A stretch of 64,000 nt of DNA from Sabellastarte sp. h YS-2021 (Eukaryota > Annelida > Polychaeta > Sabellida > Sabellidae): positions 90,829,207-90,893,206 of the forward strand of contig OZ024935.1 in assembly GCA_964017235.1 (NCBI GenBank), written 5' to 3'. Below are positions 1 through 8,992 of this stretch, one piece after another. Both the position numbers and the translations under genes were made by a program. The notes under the pieces are model-generated. The model was not told where the DNA came from, did not search any database, and saw nothing but the letters and a program-made list of their open reading frames with translations. Positions within the stretch are counted from its first letter, which is position 1, and the number at the start of each line of letters is the position of its first letter.

Positions 1-1
1 C

Positions 2-1561
2 CGTCTGGAAGCACTCATTACTTTGGGGCAGCGTCCTTCACCTCAACCTTCCTTCTCACCGGTCAAGGCACCGGTACCGCATCAAGCTCCCGCGGGAGCT
101 CTTTCTCAGGCACCTTTTCTCTTATCATCTGTCCCTTCCGGCCAAGCCGCCCCGGCTTTTGGCCCGGATAGGATAAAACCTAGTGCCACTGTCACTACCA
201 GCTCAATAACTAGGACGTCTCCTCTAGAAGGCCTTTACTCTGAACAGGACCCGGAACCGGTATTCTCTCAACAGAGTTCTTCCGGCCCGGTGGCCTCTGC
301 TTTGCCTCAACCTCCTCCGCAATCCAGCTTGTTCAAGTCAGCTCCGGAGCACTTTGAGGAAGGTGAGGTATCTGACCAAGAAGACGTCACTGACCATCCT
401 GATCAAGAATCTCCAGACTTGGATAAGACATTGAGCGAAGATCAAAATTACAGAGAGACTGTTAGGGGAGTACGTGCTTTCATGGGCTGGTCACATATCC
501 CAGATCTTGAGTATACTCCAAGTTCCAAGTCAGACAATCCCTGGATTGGCCACCGGGCACAACCTGTAGGCAAGGTCTCTATCGACTTACCACCAGAGGA
601 CTGGCTTTGTAAGAAACTTGAAAATTTAAATCTCGTCCTCATAGAAGGTTACCCGTCCAAGTCTACGGAACCGGGTGGACTTCATGTTGATCAGTATCTC
701 CGCCCCCCCAAGTCTCAGGCAAGGTGGTACGGGATTCATCCCGCTGAAAATAAAGACATCACTAGGCCGGGAAAATATGTAACTACTTGGCCCAATGACG
801 CGGCGAAGTTGAACAGTTCCTTTGCCCGAATTGGTAAACCTGCTCTTGCTTCATCCCAACCCACCTCCCGCCCTATTGCTCAGGATACGCTCCGGAAGTG
901 GGAGAAAGCAGCAAAAGAGACCAGTTATATTTGTAACCAGTCCGCTGGTTTCAATAGGTGCATCACCAAGATACAGGACTCGTTTCAAGAACAGTTACAA
1001 ATTCTTCAGACAGAGTTGGGAAAAGGAAAATCTTCCACAAAAGCTCAAGGTGCACTTGATGAATTACATTTCCTGTCTGCATTCAACCAAAATGTGAGTT
1101 TTGCGGTTGGCAAATCCCTCCAACACCTCTCAGATTTCACTTTTATACAAATGGCTAATTTAACTCTGGTCAGGAGGGATTCTTATCTTGAGCACCTAAA
1201 AGCTGGCGTCAAGCCAGATACCTTTTCCTCTCTCAGGAACTGTCCTCTACAAACCAGGGCTTTGTTTCCGGACGACATTATCCGGAGGGCGGAAGATGAA
1301 ATAGCAGCATTTGAGTCACATAAGCGTACCAACCAGCCCGGTCCGGGCCGTGGTGGGTTCGCCGGCACTCAGAAAAAGCAACACCGTTACCAGCCATATT
1401 CAACATGGAAACAGGAGGATTCTGGAAACTCCGGGGCTCCCGGCAAAGAGATGCCTGCATGGAAAACATTTGGCAATCGCGGGAGAGCCCGTGGCAGAGG
1501 CAGGGGTGGTCAACCCGGTCGCGGTTCGCGCCCTGCCAGAGATGCTAAGGCGTATAAATGA
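2..1561 (+). CDS. DIRS gag-like protein, N-terminus outside window
   Basis: The frame is open from base 2 to a TGA at 1559-1561, about 519 codons. No ATG lies at the left edge, so the start is probably upstream. The N-terminal third is rich in Pro, Ser and Gln and is followed by an acidic patch (EEGEVSDQEDVTD, near 355-395). The middle (about 780-1300) looks like a folded alpha-helical region. The C-terminus is strongly basic and Gly/Arg-rich (RGRARGRGRGG near 1480-1515), as expected for an RNA-binding nucleocapsid-like tail. The role as the particle or RNA-binding protein is inferred from its position and the RG tail, because DIRS gag proteins are poorly conserved. The last 20 nt overlap the start of the RT ORF. 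The stop context is unusual and is treated separately. Confidence 0.85.
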   Translation, partial: RLEALITLGQRPSPQPSFSPVKAPVPHQAPAGALSQAPFLLSSVPSGQAAPAFGPDRIKPSATVTTSSITRTSPLEGLYSEQDPEPVFSQQSSSGPVASALPQPPPQSSLFKSAPEHFEEGEVSDQEDVTDHPDQESPDLDKTLSEDQNYRETVRGVRAFMGWSHIPDLEYTPSSKSDNPWIGHRAQPVGKVSIDLPPEDWLCKKLENLNLVLIEGYPSKSTEPGGLHVDQYLRPPKSQARWYGIHPAENKDITRPGKYVTTWPNDAAKLNSSFARIGKPALASSQPTSRPIAQDTLRKWEKAAKETSYICNQSAGFNRCITKIQDSFQEQLQILQTELGKGKSSTKAQGALDELHFLSAFNQNVSFAVGKSLQHLSDFTFIQMANLTLVRRDSYLEHLKAGVKPDTFSSLRNCPLQTRALFPDDIIRRAEDEIAAFESHKRTNQPGPGRGGFAGTQKKQHRYQPYSTWKQEDSGNSGAPGKEMPAWKTFGNRGRARGRGRGGQPGRGSRPARDAKAYK

Positions 1562-3878
1562 CAATCACTGCAAAGTTCCTCCGGAAGTAACATCCTGTCC
1601 GGAGTTTGGTGTTGTAAATGTAACAAAGACAAGTCTTCCTGTTCTTGTGAAAGACTCTGTAAATTGTCACAATGTTGTTCATCATGTACTTTCTGTAAAA
1701 AACATCAGGCAGCCGCAAAAGAAAGGCATAAGTCCAATCTTAAACTCACAAAATACAATAAAGTATGTGAAAAGTGCTTCTTTTGTAAATCACTGTGTCT
1801 TTGCCCCAAGTGTGTCAAATGTCCTCAGTGTTGCAAATGTCCAATCAGTAGGGGGACGCCTACAAAATTTTTGGAAAATATGGACTCTCAAGGGTGCAAA
1901 CCCGAAGGTAGTATCCATTTTGAAAAAGGGCTATGTGCTTCCCTTCAAGGTCAGACCTCCCTTAATAAGGGAACCCCTGATAGTAAGCGGCTATGCAAAC
2001 CCCACCAGAGACTCCCACTTACAAGAAGCAGTGCAAGCTCTGATCAAGAAAAAGGCAGTAGAGAGGGTCAGGGTTCGAACCTCACTAGCCTTTTTCAACA
2101 GATTGTTCATTGTCCCAAAGCCGAACCAAAAGTGGCGGCCAATCTTGGATCTCAGTACTCTAAATCAGTTTTTATGCGTAAAAACATTCAAAATGGAGAC
2201 TCCAGAGACAATCCGGACCTCTCTACAACAAGGCGAGTGGGTGTCATCAATAGATTTCAGCGACGCCTACTTCCACATTCCAATCCACTTCACATCCCGA
2301 AAATTCCTCAGGTTCCACTTCCAGAACCAGTCGTACCAGTTTCGGGCTCTTCCCTTTGGCCTCTCAACAGCTCCCATGGAGTTCACTGCTGTGGTCAAAG
2401 AGGTCAAGTTAATGGCTCAGTCACGGGGTATAAGAATCCACCAGTACCTAGACGACTGGTTGATTCGAGCCCCTACCAAAGAATCTTGCCACCAGGGAAC
2501 CCAGTCCCTCCTAGCCCTTTGCCAGGAGTTGGGCTGGATGGTAAACATGCAAAAATCAGAACTGGAACCCCAACAAGTCTTCGACTTTGTAGGCTACCAG
2601 TACGACCTGCTCAACGGACTGGTCAGACCGACTCAAAACCGTTGGGAAGCCCTTCAACAAAAAATAACAGGGCTATTGCAGAGGAGATCTTGCCAAGTGA
2701 GAACTTTCATGTCTCTTATAGGCCTTCTCACTGCGACAGAAAAACAGGTGACCCTAGGCAGACTGCACATGAGACCTATTCAGTGGCACCTCAAGAAACA
2801 CTGGAGAGTCCCGGAATCTCTGGAAAAAGAGATCCCAATTCCGCGGTCTCTCCATCAGCACCTGCAGTGGTGGACCCAGGAGTCAAAGGTCCTAAAGGGT
2901 CAACCCTTACACCCCCTACAACACGCAATACAAATCTTTACAGACGCCTCAAAAGAAGGCTGGGGTGCTCACTTAGGCGACTTCACAGCAAGCGGGACTT
3001 GGTCAGTGCCCGAAAGCAAATTACACATAAACTTCTTAGAGCTAAAAGCCGTGTTGTTAGCACTAAAAAGATTCCAACACTTAGTGCAAGGAAAGGTCGT
3101 CCTGATTGCCACAGACAACACCACAGTTGTGGCATACATCAACAAGGAGGGAGGTATGAGGTCAGGTTCACTTTGTGCCCTTCTCTGGCGGCTCCTATGT
3201 TGGTGCAATCTCAGACAAACAGTACTGAAGGCCAGACATATTCCGGGCCGTCTGAATGTAATTGCAGACAAGTTGTCTCGCCAGGGACAGGTCATTCAGA
3301 CAGAGTGGTCCCTCCATCAGGAGATCTTCGACACCCTTTGTCGAACTTGGCATTATCCCCAAGTGGACATGTTTGCAACAAGGTACAACTGCAAACTAGT
3401 CCGGTTTGTGTCCCCAATTCCAGACCCGAAGGCCTGGTCAGTGGACGCTCTGACGCTGTCCTGGGAAAACCTGGACATGTACCTCTTTCCCCCAGTGTCT
3501 CTGATGGGGAAGGTGGTCAGCAAGCTGTCAGACCATTGGTATCACAGAGCAATCCTGATTGCTCCGGGATGGCCAAACATGCCTTGGTTTTGGGACCTAG
3601 TGGAGCTGTCGGCCATGGTTCCTCTTTGTCTTCCACACCATCCAGATCTAGTGACCCAACCTTTCAACAAGGCACGTCACAGGGATCTGACAAGCTTAAA
3701 TCTCCATGCCTGGCTCCTAGAGCCCAGACCATCAAGGAGCAAGGGTTTTCTAGCCCAGTGGCGGCAAGAATTGAGGCGCCTCAAAGACGTTCAACCAGAG
3801 CAGTCTACGAGGCAAAGTGGGCCCTTTTTGTTAGATGGTGCGAAACAAGTCAGGTGGACTTCAGGAACCCATCTATAA
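1542..3878 (+). CDS. DIRS reverse transcriptase - RNase H - methyltransferase-like polyprotein
   Basis: The first in-frame ATG, at 1542, overlaps the gag stop by 20 nt and gives about 778 residues. The RT domain spans about 1880-2750. It has the fingers motif near the WRPILDLSTLN segment, the first catalytic Asp in the SIDFSDAYFHIPI segment (about 2245-2285), ALPFGLSTAP, and the active-site YLDDW at 2445-2459. RNase H follows: FTDAS at 2937-2951, then ELKAVLLAL, TDNTT and ADKLSR (to about 3285). The last conserved block (about 3300-3640) contains VDMFATRYN, PDPKAWSVDAL and a FPP segment. This is the region that the DIRS literature describes as a dam-like methyltransferase domain; I see the conserved block but cannot confirm that activity. 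Together these make cDNA from the element RNA. The end overlaps the recombinase ORF by about 310 nt. Confidence 0.93.
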   Translation: MLRRINDNHCKVPPEVTSCPEFGVVNVTKTSLPVLVKDSVNCHNVVHHVLSVKNIRQPQKKGISPILNSQNTIKYVKSASFVNHCVFAPSVSNVLSVANVQSVGGRLQNFWKIWTLKGANPKVVSILKKGYVLPFKVRPPLIREPLIVSGYANPTRDSHLQEAVQALIKKKAVERVRVRTSLAFFNRLFIVPKPNQKWRPILDLSTLNQFLCVKTFKMETPETIRTSLQQGEWVSSIDFSDAYFHIPIHFTSRKFLRFHFQNQSYQFRALPFGLSTAPMEFTAVVKEVKLMAQSRGIRIHQYLDDWLIRAPTKESCHQGTQSLLALCQELGWMVNMQKSELEPQQVFDFVGYQYDLLNGLVRPTQNRWEALQQKITGLLQRRSCQVRTFMSLIGLLTATEKQVTLGRLHMRPIQWHLKKHWRVPESLEKEIPIPRSLHQHLQWWTQESKVLKGQPLHPLQHAIQIFTDASKEGWGAHLGDFTASGTWSVPESKLHINFLELKAVLLALKRFQHLVQGKVVLIATDNTTVVAYINKEGGMRSGSLCALLWRLLCWCNLRQTVLKARHIPGRLNVIADKLSRQGQVIQTEWSLHQEIFDTLCRTWHYPQVDMFATRYNCKLVRFVSPIPDPKAWSVDALTLSWENLDMYLFPPVSLMGKVVSKLSDHWYHRAILIAPGWPNMPWFWDLVELSAMVPLCLPHHPDLVTQPFNKARHRDLTSLNLHAWLLEPRPSRSKGFLAQWRQELRRLKDVQPEQSTRQSGPFLLDGAKQVRWTSGTHL
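1562..1850 (+). other. Cysteine-rich open stretch directly after the gag stop, in the gag frame
   Basis: Translation in the gag frame continues without a stop from 1562 to 4780. Its first 95 or so residues hold about 20 cysteines in close CxC, CxxC and CC spacings (for example CEKCFFCKSLCLC and CPKCVKCPQCCKC), together with basic residues. The RT ORF is open here too, in another frame, but its product in this part has few recognisable features before the RT domain begins near 1880. The spacing resembles zinc-binding knuckles, so a nucleocapsid-like or DNA-binding role is possible. Expression would need readthrough of the UGA at 1559-1561, or an internal start such as the ATG at 1664. Whether it is translated is inference. 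Confidence 0.55.
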
Positions 3879-4780
3879 AACAAATAGCAGATTTCCTCCT
3901 GCATCTTTTCCAGGAGAAGAATCTCCAGCCCAGCACTATTGATGGTTACAGGTCAGCCATTTCAGACAAACTGGGAAATGCCTCGGTTAATGTTGGCAAG
4001 GATGACAATTTGACTAGACTGTTAGACAGTTTTCACAGAGATAGACCCAAAGGGCGCCGGGGGGTTCCTGCTTGGAACCTCTCCCTGGTTTTACACCAGC
4101 TTACAAAGGCGCCTTTTGAACCACTCAGAAAGGCTTCTCTGAAACACCTTACTTTCAAAACGGTTTTTCTCCTAGCCCTGGCTTCAGGAAAACGTAGGAG
4201 TGAGATTCACGCTTGGTTAAACAAAAATATCAGACACCAAGCTGACTGGTCCAAAGTTTCCCTCTACCCTTCACCAAGCTTCTTGGCGAAAAATCACTTG
4301 GCAAAAGAGGGACCAGAGTGCGTGGCCCCGGTGGTCATCCCGGCTTTAGCCCCCACTCTGGATAAGTCGTTACAAGAAGACAGATCCCTTTGCCCCGTTC
4401 GGGCTCTTCGCTATTACCTGGACAAAACCCAGGACCTAAGAACGGGAAAGGAGTTAGTTTTTGTTTCATTCAAACAAGGTTTTAACAAGGACATCTCTCC
4501 TGCCACTATCTCATCCTGGATCAAACAAACAGTAGTTTTGTGTTATGATCTTTCTGACCAAGATACCTTGACCCTACATCAGGTTAAGGCCCATGATGTT
4601 AGGGCATTTGCGGCCTCCAAGGCCTTTCAAGGTGGCATATCTCTGGACCAGATTCTAGCAGCATGCCACTGGAAATCCCACAACACCTTTACACAGTTTT
4701 ACCTTAAGGATGTTGCCTGGGCAGATAAGGAGCTTTTTCACTTGGGTCCTGTGGTGGCTGCCCAGCAGATCCACCACTAG
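3569..4780 (+). CDS. DIRS tyrosine recombinase
   Basis: About 403 residues if started at the ATG at 3569; that start is my choice, since the frame is open far upstream. The N-terminal SAM-like core-binding region (about 3795-3990) reads VYEAKWALFVRWC and TIDGYRSAISDKLG. The catalytic domain shows the family residues in order: Arg at 4193-4195 (SGKRRSEIHAW), His at 4592-4594 and Arg at 4601-4603 (HDVRAFAAS), His and Trp at 4667-4672 (CHWKS), and the nucleophilic Tyr at 4700-4702 (TQFYLKDV). All catalytic positions are therefore present. In DIRS elements this enzyme inserts the circular DNA copy through a 3'-phosphotyrosine intermediate and makes no target duplication of the DDE kind. The ORF lies in the same frame as gag and begins inside the end of the RT ORF. 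Confidence 0.95.
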   Translation: MAKHALVLGPSGAVGHGSSLSSTPSRSSDPTFQQGTSQGSDKLKSPCLAPRAQTIKEQGFSSPVAARIEAPQRRSTRAVYEAKWALFVRWCETSQVDFRNPSIKQIADFLLHLFQEKNLQPSTIDGYRSAISDKLGNASVNVGKDDNLTRLLDSFHRDRPKGRRGVPAWNLSLVLHQLTKAPFEPLRKASLKHLTFKTVFLLALASGKRRSEIHAWLNKNIRHQADWSKVSLYPSPSFLAKNHLAKEGPECVAPVVIPALAPTLDKSLQEDRSLCPVRALRYYLDKTQDLRTGKELVFVSFKQGFNKDISPATISSWIKQTVVLCYDLSDQDTLTLHQVKAHDVRAFAASKAFQGGISLDQILAACHWKSHNTFTQFYLKDVAWADKELFHLGPVVAAQQIHH

Positions 4781-5134
4781 TCCCCTAAGCTTCTTTGTAT
4801 ATAATTTTATATAGTGTACATACTAGTTAGTTTTAGGTATAGGCTCACCTTTAGCCTCGACCTTGGCTTCTCAAAGTCTTTTACTTCAGAATAATCCTCT
4901 GGGTATAGGACTTTCCCCACTCTTCCAGGTTAACCGTGGAATTTCATTGCCTTGAACTCTTACTCTCTTCCTCCCCTCAGAGCAGTCAAAAAAAGGGGGG
5001 GGGGGCAGGTGGGTCTAGTTACCCTCGAGACTAACATGTCTCCTCAAAAGGGCTAGAACCTCACACCTAAGCACAATATAAGAGTTCTCTCTAATCCTCA
5101 GAAGGCTGCCCTCCTTCCACTGGGTAGTTATTCT
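4781..5134 (+). other. DIRS 3' non-coding stretch
   Basis: Lies between the recombinase stop and the internal complementary region. It is T-rich just after the stop (TATATAATTTTATATAG near 4798), then pyrimidine-rich. It holds an A6-G10 run at about 4988-5005, which could stall polymerases. No ORF or other motif is recognised. Confidence 0.6.
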
Positions 5135-5232
5135 AGCTATCGTCTGGTAGGTAAGATGTATTAACGCAATGAAATTGCAAATTTTAATTAGTAAATTAAA
5201 TTTTTATTAGTTAATACCTTACCTACCAGACG
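5135..5232. repeat. DIRS internal complementary region
   Basis: The right part, 5172-5232, is a perfect inverted copy of 5443-5503 at the element's right end. The left edge, AGCTATCGTCTGGTAGGTAA at 5135-5154, is a direct copy of 5437-5456. Within the block, 5141-5155 and 5218-5232 are themselves inverted copies. This is what is expected if the region templates the joining of both ends during circle formation, as proposed for DIRS-1. The remaining 5135-5171 should then be the complement of the unseen left end. Confidence 0.85.
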
Positions 5233-5436
5233 GGAAATTCCCACCCAACCTTCCCCGCTTTCAGCCTTACAATTCAACCTTAGGGACAAAAAAGATGCTA
5301 TGACGTCACGTCCCTCTGGCGAGTGAAGCAGGAACTAGGCCACCTGGCGAGTGGAGTGTAGTGTACCGGTCCTGCCGGGGGTGAAACCCAGGACGTCTTT
5401 TCTTTCGTTTGGCGGGACCGGCTGGCGCCGGGCTAT
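5233..5436. other. GC-richer spacer between internal complementary region and right terminal repeat
   Basis: A non-coding stretch with two GACGTCACG/CCAGGACGTC blocks (about 5302 and 5388) and a repeated CTGGCGAGTG motif (about 5314 and 5344). GACGTCA resembles a CRE-type site, and the terminal repeats of DIRS elements carry promoter activity. A promoter here is therefore possible but only inferred. No coding potential is seen. Confidence 0.45.
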
Positions 5437-5504
5437 AGCTATCGTCTGGTAGGTAAGGTATTAACTAATAAAAATTTAATTTACTAATTAAAATTTGCAA
5501 TTTT
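5437..5504. repeat. DIRS right inverted terminal repeat
   Basis: Starts AGCTATCGTCTGGTAGGTAA and continues into an AT-rich tail ending near 5503. It is an exact inverted match to 5172-5232 and marks the right boundary, beyond which satellite sequence resumes. Confidence 0.8.
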
Positions 5505-6925
5505 AAAGACAGATACCTCAAAAAGTTATGGATGGATTGTGATGACATTTTCAGCAAATGGCCTAAATGGTGCGAGGAACAAGTGATTAGATTTGGGGAG
5601 TGATCTGGATCACTGTCTGGACCATCTGGATCCAGGTTGCAGATGTGTTGGTGTACATTGTAGCTAAAAAACTTATGGACGGATTTTGATGAAATTTTCA
5701 GGAAAAGCCTGAAAAGGTAAAAGGATGAAATGGCTGAATTTTGGAAGTGATCCGGATCACTATATGGATCTTCTGGATCCATGAAATGTAATAAGACAGA
5801 TACCTCAAAAAGTTATGGATGGATTGTGATGACATTTTCAGCAAATGACCTAAATGTTGCGAGGAACAAGTGATTGGATTTGGGGAGTGATCTGGATCAC
5901 TGTCTGGATCATCTGGATCCAGGTTGCCAGATGTGTTTGTGTACATTGTAGCAAAAAAACTTATGGGCGGATTTTGATGAAATTTTCAGGATATGTCTGA
6001 AAAGGTAAAAGGATGAAATAACTGAATTTTGGAAGTGATCCGGATCACTGTATGGATCTTCTGGATCCGTGAAATGTAATAAGACATACCTCAAAAAGTT
6101 ATGGATGGATTGTGATGACATTTTCAGCAAATGACCTAAATGGTACAAGGAACAAGTGAGTATACTTTTGGAATGATCTGGATCACCGTCTGGATCATCT
6201 GGATCGAGCCTGCAAGATGATTTTACGATGAATTTTGATGATATTTTTAGGCTATGTTACAAATAGTAAAAGGAAGAAGTGGTAAAAGGATGAAATGATT
6301 GAATTTTGGAAGTGATCCGGATCACTATATGGATCTTCTGGATCCATGAAATGTAATTTTTTAAGACAGATACCTCAAAAAGTTATGGATGGATTGTTTC
6401 AGCAAATGGCCTAAATGGTACAAGGAACAAGTGATTACATTTTTGGAGTGATCTGGATCATCTGGATCCAGGCTTGCACATAATCTTGGAAAGGATTTTA
6501 CTATTTTCAGGATATGTTACAAATGGTAAAAGGAAGAAGTGGTAAAAGGAAGAAATGGTTCAATTTTGCGAGTGATCTGGACCACTATCTGGATCTTCTG
6601 GATCCGTGAATGTAATTTTTAAAGACAAATAGCTCAGAAAGTCATGAATGGATTTTTATGAAATTTTCAGGAAATGTCTTAAATGGGACAAAGAACAAGT
6701 GATTAGATTTTGGGAGTAATCTGGATCACTGTCTGGATCATGTGGATCCAGGCTGCCAGATGTGTCTGTGTACAAGATAACTCAAAAACTTATGGATGGA
6801 TTTCGATGAAATTTTTAGAATATGTCTGAAAAGGTAAAAGGATGAAATGATTGAGTTTTGGAAGCGATCCGGATCACTATATGGATCTTCTGGATCCATG
6901 AAATGTAATTTTTAAAGACAGATAT
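5505..6925 (+). repeat. Tandem array of about 285-bp units, each made of two related halves
   Basis: About five units start near 5505, 5793, 6085, 6362 and 6617, with a partial one near 6910. Each begins AAAGACAGATACCTCAAAAA (or a variant). Each contains two half-repeats with the core TTATGGATGGATTNNGATGA, and each half ends in paired GATCTGGATCAC / CTGGATCCA motifs. The repeated GGATC motifs make many short palindromes. Open frames on the minus strand here are by-products of the repeat. The first unit abuts the DIRS end, so the array was probably split by that insertion and may resume to its left, outside the window. Confidence 0.85.
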
Positions 6926-7076
6926 AAGTGAAACAACTAGTGATTAGCTTTTGGAAGTAATCTGGTACTATGGAGAATCCTGACCTGATGCTCCAGGAAA
7001 CAGGCTCAAGCCCGACACATTCACGCCTTAACTATGTCCCGTCCGGGGATACACTGCGTCGAGACGCAATCTCTAG
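6926..7076 (+). mobile_element. Helitron/Helentron-like 3' terminus following the 285-bp array
   Basis: A perfect 6-bp hairpin TGCGTC-GA-GACGCA (7055-7068) is followed 4 nt later by CTAG (7073-7076) and then a T. This is the rolling-circle transposon 3' end: a hairpin, a short spacer, CTRR, and insertion before T. The last bases, CTCTAGTT, are the same as at the two Helentron-like elements at 13194-13199 and 37929-37934. The GTCCCGTCCGGGGATACA stretch before the hairpin may be the 3' subterminal inverted repeat. Its 5' partner is not visible, probably because the DIRS insertion separates it from this end. Confidence 0.6.
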
Positions 7077-8685
7077 TTAAATAATTGTAATAACTTATAT
7101 TCCAAAATTTCGGGTTTACTTTTTGGCAGAATATAATCAATGTCAGTAATCTGCAACACAAATTACTATAAACAGATTAGATGTTTTGTAATTAGCATTT
7201 TATATTACCTTTTATGTTGACTTCCCTTGTATTCTTTGTACACTGTTTATGTAAAGATATTTTGAAAATATTAATACTCTTTTATCCTTATCACAGGTTG
7301 GGGTGGAAAATTTTCATGGCGGGGTGGGGGGGGGGGAGATTTTACGGCGGGGGATTTACTTTTACACCGGCATAATGGAGGAGTGCAGTAGCACTCATTC
7401 TTTTATAGAGGTCATAAAGTACTCACAACTGGACTTTATTTCTACAAGCAACAGGTCATTATATTGTGGTGATCTGGATCACTGTCTGGACCCAGGAGTT
7501 TTTTTAAATGATTTTTTTTTGTCATTCCAGTATATGCAATATTTGAGGTTTTAAGGCCATGTCGGAGGTATGCACTCTCCAAGTGTTGTTGATTATGTTA
7601 GATAATAATTTACCTGCATTATTGACCCACATATGAACTCATCCTTTTGGTCGTGTGACTGCAGTATATGATAACCGGGGTAATTTGTTTTGGGAAATAG
7701 AGAAGTATCGGATATAATTTCTTTGTGGCAGTTAATGTCCAAGCCTAGATTAAGTACCGGTGTACCTTTACATTTAATGTTCAAAGAGACACAATAGCTT
7801 GAGCTATTTGTAACTTAGAAACTGGATCCTTCTTTATTTATTGTTTCATTATATATTGTTATAATTTTCTGACAGTGGGACCAGTTTAAAACACTGGTTC
7901 TAGTAATACGGAGCCTAAAAACAGTGATAACACACACACTGCACACTTTCCTCTTAAAAGTGGATGATAGACTTGAACCAACATCTATTATAATGAAGTA
8001 ATCCAGAAAGTCTAAAGCAAAATCACTATTTAAATATATGCATGTGGTATTCTGCAAATATTTCACATTTTGTATCAGTTTTAAAGTTGATGTAACTCTA
8101 ACTGGGCTCAACTATAGAGGTATCTAGTCTTTTACAACTTATAGTCACCAAACTTGAATCCCTTCTTTTTCCACCCTGCTAAGCAGAATCCTTTTTAGAA
8201 CTAGAATAAAAACTAATTGTCCCAGAATCCTTAGCATCATTTCCATTGACCTTTTTCCTTTTGTTGTGAATTTTAATTTTTTTTTCTAGTTCCCCATTTT
8301 TCTTTTGTCTTGAAGTTTAGTTTTTCCAGTTCATTGTGGTGTGGTAAAACAAGGTCCAACTGTAGTCAATGCTGGTAAAAATGTGTCAAAAGGTAGGTTT
8401 GAGTAACTACTCAACTAATCTAGTCAGACTGGCATTCTATCAAAAAATTGCAAAAGTGTTGCAAGTGTGATGAGTTGCTACAACTTAAGATGACAAATAG
8501 TAAGTGTTGTAGTCAGATGCTATGTCAGCCTTAAACCTGGTACACACTTTTATGGGCATTTCATATTGAATATAATATTGATAGAATTTATAGGCTGCTG
8601 TGGATGAATGTGTGCTTATTTTTACTCATTATGTTGACAAAAGAAAGACAAGATGTGACAAGAGAAATGGGGACTGAGCTGTATT
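7077..8685. other. No gene seen; G-rich patch and a fragment of the GGATC repeat
   Basis: Holds a G-rich run (7317-7340, including 12 or more consecutive G) and a short GATCTGGATCACTGTCTGGA fragment of the 285-bp family near 7471-7490. Otherwise it is AT-rich unique-looking sequence without convincing exons. Confidence 0.5.
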
Positions 8686-8992
8686 GCAAAGTACCATAAT
8701 ATCTCATTTACTACAGGACTTAAAGCACTATTTGACCCTGGATGATCCCAACTGTACAAGTACTGCCCAGCTTCTGTATTAACAGGGACTGACATTCTCC
8801 CAATTGAAAGACAGACTCTGAGTCTCATTTATCAATGTCCCTGAGGTTCTTTAGCCAGCCACTGGGGATAGAACCCAATAACAGAGGACCACCAAATTAA
8901 GTTATCATCAGAGTCACTGTGTATCAGTGCTTTTATCTTGCAATTGGAGCCCAGGTTTTCTGTGTTTCTAGGCAAGTGTATTAACCACAAGG
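8686..8992 (-). mobile_element. tRNA-derived SINE, family 2 (minus strand), interrupted at its head
   Basis: The reverse complement matches the plus-strand copy at 28769-29095. Shared blocks include the ACTGGGGATAG segment, CTTTAGCC.GCCACT, and the tail block around ATACAGGACT. The tRNA-like head at its right end is cut by a family-1 SINE at 8993. Confidence 0.75.

Larger units (their letters stand above)
1..5504 (+). mobile_element. DIRS-type tyrosine-recombinase retrotransposon, left end outside window
   Basis: The order is gag-like ORF, RT-RNase H ORF, tyrosine recombinase ORF, non-coding stretch, internal complementary region, right inverted terminal repeat. This is the DIRS layout: no LTRs, no DDE integrase, and a recombinase of the R-H-R-Y type. 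The three ORFs overlap in two frames. The right boundary is placed near 5504 because the inverted copy at 5172-5232 matches 5443-5503 and the next bases read as an ordinary unit of the 285-bp satellite. No stop or frameshift breaks the coding frames seen here, so the element may be young. DIRS elements are thought to integrate a circular intermediate through the recombinase rather than by cut-and-paste or LTR integration. The missing left part is the left terminal repeat and the start of gag. Confidence 0.93.

Noticed and set aside
23..25. TTG at 23 as the start of gag, and TTG at 25034 as the start of the LINE ORF
   Set aside because: Both frames are open further upstream and eukaryotic elements normally start at ATG; neither is a credible initiator.
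5465..6148. Minus-strand ORFs rich in DPDDPDSDPDH
   Set aside because: They are read-outs of the GGATC satellite; the repeated peptide follows the DNA repeat.
5505..6925. CRISPR array
   Set aside because: The units are contiguous 285-bp repeats with no unique spacers, in a eukaryotic repeat context.
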